Source: Flavobacterium sp. KACC 22763
Lineage (GTDB): Bacteria > Bacteroidota > Bacteroidia > Flavobacteriales > Flavobacteriaceae
Length of the DNA: 64,000 nt
Direction: 5' to 3'
Assembly (NCBI RefSeq): GCF_028736155.1
Contig: NZ_CP117879.1
Coordinates: 2,666,001-2,730,000, forward strand
This document shows, piece by piece, positions 58,641 through 64,000 of this stretch. A program made the translations under genes and the position numbers. How positions within the stretch are numbered: position 1 is the stretch's first letter; every line of letters starts with the position of its first letter. The notes beneath the pieces are model-generated. The model was given only the letters and a program-made list of their open reading frames with translations. It was not told the origin of the DNA and did no database searches.

Positions 58641-59813
58641 CTAATCAATTGGCAATAATGTTACCAATTGCCCTTTTTTATAATTTTCAATATCTTCCGG
58701 AACAATTAATAAACTGTTTGCAACTGCAAATGTGTTTAGCATTGCAGAACTTTGTCCATCCAAAACTGTTACGCTTGTTTCGTCGTATTTTGCTTTTAAA
58801 AACAATGTTTTTCCGGTATTGTTTTTTATTTCTGAGTTTAATTTTCGAACTACTTTCGGTTTATGAATTTCCGAAAATCCAATTCTGTTTTTCACCGCCG
58901 GAGCAACATAAATATAAAAATTAGTCAGAGATGAAGCCGGATTTCCCGGAAGCGCAAAAACTAAAGTTTCATTTTTAGATCCAAAAAACATAGGCTTTCC
59001 TGGCTTTTGATTGATTTTATAAAAAAGTTCTTTTACATCGTTTTGCAATAATGCTTCTTTTACAAAATCATAATCTCCAACCGAAATTCCACCAGAAATA
59101 AGAACGATATCATATTTTTTTAAAATCCCTTGCAACGCTTTTTTTGTTGCTTTTAGATTATCTTTTACTCTGTAAACTTTCGTTTTTTCAATTCCGATAG
59201 TTTGAAGCGCTGCTTCTAACATAACTGAATTACTTTCGTATATTTTCCCTTTTTTTAGCTTCTCACCTGCCTGAACTAGTTCATTTCCTGTTACTAAAAT
59301 CGCTACTTTCGGTTTCTTATAAACTTCAATTTCTGTAATCCCTAAGCAAGCCAAAAAACCAATTGCTGCAGGTGTAATCAAAGTATTGGCTTCAAAAACA
59401 ACCTCATCTTTAGCAATCTGTTCTCCTTTTGGACGAACGTTTGACAATTTCTCTGGCATTGTAGCAATTAAAATCGAATTTTTATTTGCCATCACATGTT
59501 CCTGCATTACCACTGTATCAGCATCATCTGGAACATAAGCTCCTGTAAATATTCTAATTGCTTCAGTTGCTTTCAGTTTTATATTTGAATGATCTCCAGC
59601 CTGAGAAATTCCAACAACATCATATTGATGGCGAATACTGTGTGTAAACGCATATCCATCCATCGCTGATTGGCGAAATGGAGGCATATTGATTGGCGAA
59701 ATCACTTTTTCTGCTAAAACATATCCTAAAGCTTTGCGTACCGAAATATTCTTTGTTGGCATTTTAGTACTATTCGCTTCAATAATTGCTATGGCTTCTT
59801 CAACTTTAATCAT
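58641..59813 (-). CDS. moeA: Molybdopterin molybdotransferase
   Basis: MoeA inserts molybdate into adenylylated molybdopterin. The 390-aa protein has the MoeA order: MPPFRQSAMDGYAFTH (about residues 38-53), IFTGAYVPDDADTVVMQEHV (about 88-107), VAILVTGNELV, KIYESNSVML (about 190), DIVLISGGISVGDYDFVKEAL (about 235-255) and FALPGNPASSL (about 286-296), all typical. A nitrate-regulon-type promoter lies 30-60 bp upstream of the start, which ties cofactor synthesis to nitrate control. Confidence 0.96.
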   Translation of the reverse strand: MIKVEEAIAIIEANSTKMPTKNISVRKALGYVLAEKVISPINMPPFRQSAMDGYAFTHSIRHQYDVVGISQAGDHSNIKLKATEAIRIFTGAYVPDDADTVVMQEHVMANKNSILIATMPEKLSNVRPKGEQIAKDEVVFEANTLITPAAIGFLACLGITEIEVYKKPKVAILVTGNELVQAGEKLKKGKIYESNSVMLEAALQTIGIEKTKVYRVKDNLKATKKALQGILKKYDIVLISGGISVGDYDFVKEALLQNDVKELFYKINQKPGKPMFFGSKNETLVFALPGNPASSLTNFYIYVAPAVKNRIGFSEIHKPKVVRKLNSEIKNNTGKTLFLKAKYDETSVTVLDGQSSAMLNTFAVANSLLIVPEDIENYKKGQLVTLLPID

Positions 59814-59842
59814 TATGCTGGTGTATATTTAAAAGCAAAAAA

Positions 59843-59876
59843 TACTTATTACAAATATAAGTATTTTTACTTAGTT
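59843..59876 (-). promoter_or_regulatory. Nitrate-regulon-type operator and promoter of moeA
   Basis: TACTTAT (59843-59849) and ATAAGTA (59857-59863) are inverted with a 7-bp spacer that, on the minus strand, completes the -7 element TATATTTG (59859-59852). An upstream half-site TACTTAG (59868-59874) sits where a 7-2-7 site would be centred, about 22 bp from the first, the spacing seen at the nitrate reductase gene. Confidence 0.72.
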
Positions 59877-59983
59877 AAAATCATTAAAAAACCTTAATTC
59901 TTTAAAAAATATAAATTTAGCGTAATTAATGCAAATAGATTCATAAAAAACCAAAATAGCTTTTTGAAATTAAGAATTTCGTT

Positions 59984-60232
59984 TTATTTGTTTCTGAAAT
60001 TTCCCTTTGGAAGATAATAAAGCCAAGCAAACCCAATTAAAAATAAGATGGCAGAAGCGATAAAAGCAGGAATTAAAATCTCTTTATTATTATCTAATGC
60101 ATTGTTTAATGATGCATACAAAAGCCAAATTTGAATGCTTACATTTAAAATCAGAATAAAGATAAGTGTCGAAAGTATGTTGTTCAATTTATTCGGATTC
60201 GCTCTGTTTTGGCTTCTTCTAAATGTGCTCAT
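59984..60232 (-). CDS. Small two-span membrane protein
   Basis: An 82-aa protein with a basic N-terminus (MSTFRRSQNRANPNK) and two transmembrane segments, NILSTLIFILILNVSIQIWL (about 18-37) and LIPAFIASAILFLIGFAWLYYL (about 53-74). The short connecting loop is polar (ALDNNKE). The function is not known to me. It is the last gene behind the Rieske gene (15-bp gap), and its two-span shape would suit an anchor or quinone-facing partner for the Rieske and Fe-S proteins of the second reductase. Confidence 0.75.
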   Translation of the reverse strand: MSTFRRSQNRANPNKLNNILSTLIFILILNVSIQIWLLYASLNNALDNNKEILIPAFIASAILFLIGFAWLYYLPKGNFRNK

Positions 60233-60247
60233 AATTCAAAATTTAAA

Positions 60248-60760
60248 TTAGCTTTCTTTTTTCTCAATTAATGCTTTTACAAAAACAGCATTTTCTTTAA
60301 AAACTACCTCCAATTGTGGTAAAGCTCTCGGTGGAGGCCCAGCAATTACATCTCCCGTCATGGCATCAAACGATCCTTCGTGGCATGGGCAATGTATAAT
60401 TCCGGTTCCAGGTTTATAAAAAACAGAACACGAAAGATGCGTACATTTTTGTTCGTAAGCTCTAAATTCACCACTTTCTAAATGAATTAAAATATACGGA
60501 ATTGTACTTCCTTCTAAAACAAAACCTCTCGTCCCTCCAACAGGAACATCTTCTTTATTGCAAATAAAATGCTCGCCTTGCACTTCTTCCTTTGGCAATA
60601 AAAAAGCTTTTGCAGTCACAAATCCAGTTCCCACCATTAAGCCTCCAGAAACAAAAGTTAAGAATTTGGCAAAATCGCGTCGACTGACCTGGGTTGATTC
60701 TTGTTTTTTTATTGGAAAATCTTTTTTCCAGTTTTCATTTAAATTATCTTCTTTAGACAT
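60248..60760 (-). CDS. Rieske [2Fe-2S] protein with Tat-type N-terminus
   Basis: A 170-aa Rieske protein. The N-terminus has SRRDFAKFLTFVSGG (about residues 26-40), a twin-arginine motif before one hydrophobic segment, so it is exported or anchored facing the periplasm after folding. The cluster motifs are complete: CTHLSCSVFY (C-x-H) and CPCHEGSFD (C-x2-H), about 111-142, with the two extra cysteines that form the Rieske disulphide. It could accept quinol electrons. It sits between the ferredoxin gene and the small membrane gene. Confidence 0.92.
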   Translation of the reverse strand: MSKEDNLNENWKKDFPIKKQESTQVSRRDFAKFLTFVSGGLMVGTGFVTAKAFLLPKEEVQGEHFICNKEDVPVGGTRGFVLEGSTIPYILIHLESGEFRAYEQKCTHLSCSVFYKPGTGIIHCPCHEGSFDAMTGDVIAGPPPRALPQLEVVFKENAVFVKALIEKKES

Positions 60761-60770
60761 GATTTGTCAT

Positions 60771-61340
60771 TTAATAAATTCGTAATTCTGTACTGCCTTT
60801 TGGCATCATAATATTGACTTTGGTTTTCACTTTTTCTTTTCCAAAAATGAAATTATTAATTGGTGTGCTGTTTGGTCTCATTTCTTCAATTTGTTCTCTG
60901 GTGCCATAAAACAAAGCACCGCTAGGGCAAACTGTTGCACACATTGGTTTTTTTCCAACGCTGGTTCTGTCATAGCACATGGTGCATTTCATCATCAAAT
61001 CGTATTCTTCGACTTTTTTGGGCACTCCAAACGGACATGCCATTACGCAATTTGAACAACCAATACATCTTTCTGTGCTTGCTGTGTGAACTACGCCAAA
61101 TTCATCTTGTGAAATAGCGTCTGCGGGACAAACATTGGCACAAACTGGATCTTCACAATGCATACAAACTTGAACTGTGGTCTGAATAGTTGCCGCGCGA
61201 TCTACATAATTTACGCTGATTAAAGTTTGCTGCCCATTGGTTTCACACTCAGCGCAAGCCATCTCGCAAGCTTTACAGCCAATGCAGCGTTGCATATCTA
61301 CAAAAAATTCTTCGCTGGTATTAAAATTCGTTAAATTCAT
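60771..61340 (-). CDS. Four-cluster [4Fe-4S] ferredoxin subunit (DmsB/NrfC-like)
   Basis: A 189-aa iron-sulfur electron-transfer subunit. Four Cys groups are visible: [15 protein letters not shown] (about residues 18-32), [15 protein letters not shown] (about 58-72), [14 protein letters not shown] (about 92-105) and [20 protein letters not shown] (about 118-137). This is the beta-subunit pattern of molybdoenzyme complexes. It would shuttle electrons between a membrane donor and the Mo subunit encoded 17 bp upstream. There is no signal peptide, so it is cytosolic. Confidence 0.94.
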   Translation of the reverse strand: MNLTNFNTSEEFFVDMQRCIGCKACEMACAECETNGQQTLISVNYVDRAATIQTTVQVCMHCEDPVCANVCPADAISQDEFGVVHTASTERCIGCSNCVMACPFGVPKKVEEYDLMMKCTMCYDRTSVGKKPMCATVCPSGALFYGTREQIEEMRPNSTPINNFIFGKEKVKTKVNIMMPKGSTELRIY

Positions 61341-61357
61341 ACTATTCTTTTTATAGA

Positions 61358-63574
61358 TTAAACACTTGCATAAGCTTCAGATTCTTTTGCTGGCGGGGCA
61401 ATTGCCCCTTGCGGAAATAATTGGCAGGCACAGACTTTAAACTCAGGAATTTTAGAAATTGGATCTAATGTTCCTGGTGTTAACTGATTTGCAGATTTGT
61501 GTCCCGGCCAATGATACGGAATGAAAACAGTATCTTTTCTAATAGTTTCTACAATATTGGCGGGAAAAATTCCTTCGCCTCTACGCGTTACTACTCGAAC
61601 TAATTCACGTTGTTTAATATTATATTTTGTGGCCATTTCTGGATGGATTTCGACCATTGGCTCCGGAAACTGATCCACTAATTTGCCAATTCTTCGGGTT
61701 TGCGTTCCACTCAAATATTGCGAAACTACACGTCCAGTTGTCAGTGTTATTGGATATTCATCATCGGTAACTTCACCCGGAAGTTTATATGGCGCGGGAT
61801 TAAAATGCGCTTTCCCGTCAGGTGTTTTAAACTTTTTATCTTCCCAAAGTCTTGGTGTTCCCGGATGATCTTCAGTTGGACAAGGCCAGAAAACGCCCAT
61901 ATTATCTTCTACTTTTTTATATGTGATCCCGAAATAATCTGCTGTACCGCCTTTTGAAGCTACACGTAATTCATTGAAAATTTCTTCGCTATTATTGTAA
62001 GTAAATTTATCTTTTTCGCCCAAACGCTCAGCAATTTCTAATAAAATCGAAGTATCTGTTCTTGCTTCACCCGGTGGCGTAACGGCTTGCCTGATTCGAA
62101 TAACACGTCCTTCTGCAGAAGTTGTTGTTCCTTCTTCTTCTTCCTGTAAAGAGCCTGCTAAAACAATATCCGCATGTCTTGCAGTTTCATTCAAGAAGAA
62201 ATCAATACATACATAAAACTCTAATTTTTCTAAAGCTGATCGCACATAATTATTGTTTGGAAGCGAAACCAACGGATTAAAACAAATAGAAATTAAGCCT
62301 TTTATTTCATCTCTATGAATTGCTTCGATAATTTCGTAAGCTGTGAGTCCTTTTCCTGGTAAATCTTTTTCATCAATTCCCCAAACTTCAGAAATATATT
62401 TTCTATGTTCTGGATTTTCAATATCTCTGTTTCCTGGCAATTGATCACATTTATGTCCATGTTCCCTGCCTCCCTGACCATTTCCTTGTCCTGTAATTGT
62501 TCCGTAACCACAATACGGTTTTCCGATTCTTCCAGTTGCTAGAACCAAATTGATACAGCCTACAACATTATCTACGCCTTTTGAATGATGCTCAATTCCT
62601 CTTGCATGCAATAAAAAGCTAGTTTTTGCTTTTCCCCATAATTCGGCAGCAGCTTTTATTTTTTCCTTGTCAATTCCAGTTACTTCTTCTGCCCATTCTA
62701 AAGTATAGTCTTTTACAGCATCAATTGTTTCTTGAAATCCAGATGTATAATTATCGATAAAATCATGATCTAACATATCGTGATCTACCAAATATTTCAG
62801 CATTGCGCCATATAAAGCCGAATCTGTTCCGGGTTTTACGTCAAGATGAATATCGGCAGTTCTAGCCAGCGGAATCATTCTTGGATCTATAACAATTAAT
62901 TTTGCACCACGATCTCTGGCTTTCCAAATCCAATGAGTAAGAGTTGGAAATGTTTCACTGATATTCGCTCCAGTTACGATAATAACTTCAGCATATTCTA
63001 AATCAGAATAATTGTTTGAAGCTCGGTCTAAACCAAATGCTTTTTTATTTCCTGCACCAGCACTTACCATGCAAAGTCTGCCGTTATAATCCAGATTTCT
63101 TGTTTTTAAGGCAACGCGAGCAAACTTTCCAACTAAATAACTTTTTTCATTGGTTAATGAAACGCCAGAAAGCATTGAGAATGCGTGTTTTCCGTATTTC
63201 TCCTGAATTCTTTTTATTTCAGAAACCGTTTTGTCCATTGCATCATCCCAGGAAACTTTCTCAAAACCTTTTCCTTCTACTCTTTGTATTGGATGCAAAA
63301 GACGATCAGGATGATTATTTTGAAGATAACGCTGTACTCCTTTTGGGCATAGACGACCTTCATTAAAAGGAAATTCCATCCATGGTTCAAAACCTACAAC
63401 TTTGTTTTCTTTCACCATTAATTGAATGCCACATTGCATGCCACAGAAACAGCAATGCGTTTTTACAACTTCATCTGGTTCATCTCTTCCAGCATAACCG
63501 TCTACTGGCGCGTAGTTTAAATGTGGTCCAAAGTCATCTATTATTTTCTCTATTGATACTGGTAGTTTTGCCAT
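61358..63574 (-). CDS. Molybdopterin oxidoreductase (second nitrate-reductase-like enzyme)
   Basis: 738 aa from the ATG at 63574 (an upstream TTG would run into the flanking repeat). It is a bis-MGD enzyme of the formate dehydrogenase/assimilatory nitrate reductase branch. The N-terminal [4Fe-4S] motif is [12 protein letters not shown] (about residues 41-52) with the fourth Cys in [11 protein letters not shown]. Downstream motifs are [32 protein letters not shown] and [14 protein letters not shown], and a C-terminal domain [17 protein letters not shown]. There is no Tat signal, so it is cytosolic. With the ferredoxin, Rieske and small membrane genes it makes one operon. The substrate is probably nitrate, by context. 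Confidence 0.9.
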   Translation of the reverse strand: MAKLPVSIEKIIDDFGPHLNYAPVDGYAGRDEPDEVVKTHCCFCGMQCGIQLMVKENKVVGFEPWMEFPFNEGRLCPKGVQRYLQNNHPDRLLHPIQRVEGKGFEKVSWDDAMDKTVSEIKRIQEKYGKHAFSMLSGVSLTNEKSYLVGKFARVALKTRNLDYNGRLCMVSAGAGNKKAFGLDRASNNYSDLEYAEVIIVTGANISETFPTLTHWIWKARDRGAKLIVIDPRMIPLARTADIHLDVKPGTDSALYGAMLKYLVDHDMLDHDFIDNYTSGFQETIDAVKDYTLEWAEEVTGIDKEKIKAAAELWGKAKTSFLLHARGIEHHSKGVDNVVGCINLVLATGRIGKPYCGYGTITGQGNGQGGREHGHKCDQLPGNRDIENPEHRKYISEVWGIDEKDLPGKGLTAYEIIEAIHRDEIKGLISICFNPLVSLPNNNYVRSALEKLEFYVCIDFFLNETARHADIVLAGSLQEEEEGTTTSAEGRVIRIRQAVTPPGEARTDTSILLEIAERLGEKDKFTYNNSEEIFNELRVASKGGTADYFGITYKKVEDNMGVFWPCPTEDHPGTPRLWEDKKFKTPDGKAHFNPAPYKLPGEVTDDEYPITLTTGRVVSQYLSGTQTRRIGKLVDQFPEPMVEIHPEMATKYNIKQRELVRVVTRRGEGIFPANIVETIRKDTVFIPYHWPGHKSANQLTPGTLDPISKIPEFKVCACQLFPQGAIAPPAKESEAYASV

Positions 63575-63600
63575 TGCCTTTTTGTTATTTTTTGTTTTAG

Positions 63601-63717
63601 GTTTCAAGTTTCATGTTCTGTGCGAAACTTGAAACCTCAAATTTGAAACTTTATAAATTTTGTCTTCAGGTTTTACGTTCAGTCTGGAACTTGAAACTTT
63701 AAACCTGAAACTTTTTA
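63601..63717. repeat. GAAACTTGAAACCT-type repeat tract
   Basis: Alternating GGTTTCAAGTTTC and GAAACTTGAAACCT pieces form several overlapping inverted repeats between the two genes. Single pieces also occur near 49770, 57525 and 58530. Confidence 0.65.
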
Positions 63718-63719
63718 AA

Positions 63720-64000
63720 TTATCCAAATAAATTACCGCCTTCTAATCTGGCTTTTAAATGTGCTTGTGCTAAGCGCGATCTTTTTCCCTCAGGACTTAA
63801 ATCAAGATGAGAAGTTCCATCTTCATGAGTAAAATCGAAACCTAATTGTTTGGTTACAATTTTTAAATCTTCTATATGAAGCTTCGTTGCAAATTCGTCG
63901 CCTGTATGAGGGCAAACAGCCATTCCTTTTTTAATTCCCTCTTGCTTATAAATATGTGCTCCAATTTGCGCGGGACGCTGAATGATGTGGAAGAATTTCC
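63720..64000 (-). CDS. C-terminal part of an unrecognised protein (cut by window edge)
   Basis: The reading frame enters from the right edge and ends at TAA at 63720, giving 92 visible residues. The frame is open to the edge, so the ATG within it is not necessarily the start. The visible sequence is hydrophilic: GAHIYKQEGIKKGMAVCPHT, then a helix KLHIEDLKIVTKQLGFDF, and a charged tail ending in EGGNLFG. One Cys-Pro-His motif is present. I do not recognise a family. It is immediately upstream of the second Mo enzyme on the same strand and may belong to its operon. Confidence 0.6.
   Translation of the reverse strand, partial: KFFHIIQRPAQIGAHIYKQEGIKKGMAVCPHTGDEFATKLHIEDLKIVTKQLGFDFTHEDGTSHLDLSPEGKRSRLAQAHLKARLEGGNLFG

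Noticed and set aside
52268..59813. Molybdenum cofactor riboswitch upstream of the Moco genes
   Set aside because: The leaders ahead of moeA and moaE are short and AT-rich or hold a dispersed repeat; no structured leader with the expected complexity is seen.

Overview
The window looks like chromosome from a Flavobacterium-type Bacteroidota. It is AT-rich with AT-rich wobble positions. Many genes are preceded by the Bacteroidota -7 element TAnnTTTG and show no Shine-Dalgarno sequence. The proteins are typical of the group (TamB, DUF4159, M43 protease, DUF2130, META lipoprotein), and the intergenic regions are full of long hairpin repeats. No rRNA, CRISPR array, complete insertion sequence or recognisable integrase is visible.

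Region 1 (1-18,700) is mostly housekeeping. It holds the start of pfkA (cut by the window edge), tamB, tsaD-rsmE, a DUF4159 gene, a SpoU-type RNA methylase, an M43 metalloprotease, an AI-2E-type permease with a methyltransferase, a VanX-type dipeptidase, a fatty acid desaturase, an XRE regulator facing two tiny genes, a ThuA-like protein and a small nucleotide-binding protein.

Region 2 (about 18,700-22,411) is a small accessory island beside a tRNA cluster. A 43-nt 3' fragment of a tRNA-Arg gene with its own terminator lies at one end. Complete tRNA-Arg(TCT), tRNA-Arg(TCT), tRNA-Pro(TGG) and tRNA-Ser(GCT) genes lie at the other, all on the minus strand. Between them are a membrane protein resembling putative abortive-infection proteins, a HicB-like antitoxin and a HicA-like toxin separated by an unusual 264-bp gap, a decayed gene, and a 42-codon membrane-peptide gene followed by a strong terminator.

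Region 3 (22,600-32,700) is mixed metabolism and regulation: thiolase, NlpC/P60 hydrolase, an AraC regulator divergent from an aldo/keto reductase, an MdaB-like quinone reductase with an ABM monooxygenase, a methyltransferase, a LysR regulator, a DUF2130 coiled-coil/nuclease-like protein and a META lipoprotein.

Region 4 (32,900-64,000) is a large nitrate assimilation locus. It encodes nirB, nirD, DUF4202, a NarX-like membrane histidine kinase, a NarL-family response regulator, a NarK-type transporter, an alginate-export-type porin, an FNR-like regulator with four candidate cluster cysteines, and a large assimilatory nitrate reductase fused to a NirB-like NAD(P)H/FAD module. A nitrite-reductase-like/rubredoxin protein follows. 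A minus-strand set encodes molybdenum cofactor synthesis (moaA, moaCB fusion, moaE, moeB-rhodanese, moaD, mobA, moeA), siroheme synthesis (cobA), a TauE/SafE permease, and a second molybdopterin oxidoreductase with a four-cluster ferredoxin and a Tat-type Rieske protein. Nitrate would enter by NarK, be reduced to nitrite by the Mo enzyme(s) and to ammonium by NirBD; cobA supplies siroheme and the moa/moe/mob genes supply the cofactor.

The most striking signal is a shared palindromic operator. Inverted heptamers (TACGTAT/ATACGTA and TACTTAT/ATAAGTA) sit at or near the promoters of nirB, the response regulator, narK, the nitrate reductase and moeA. At three of these promoters an upstream palindrome or half-site is followed about 22-23 bp later by one that overlaps the -7 element. 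The heptamer pattern resembles NarL sites. A 27-bp unit found inserted in three places within two different intergenic repeat families is a second unexplained structure.
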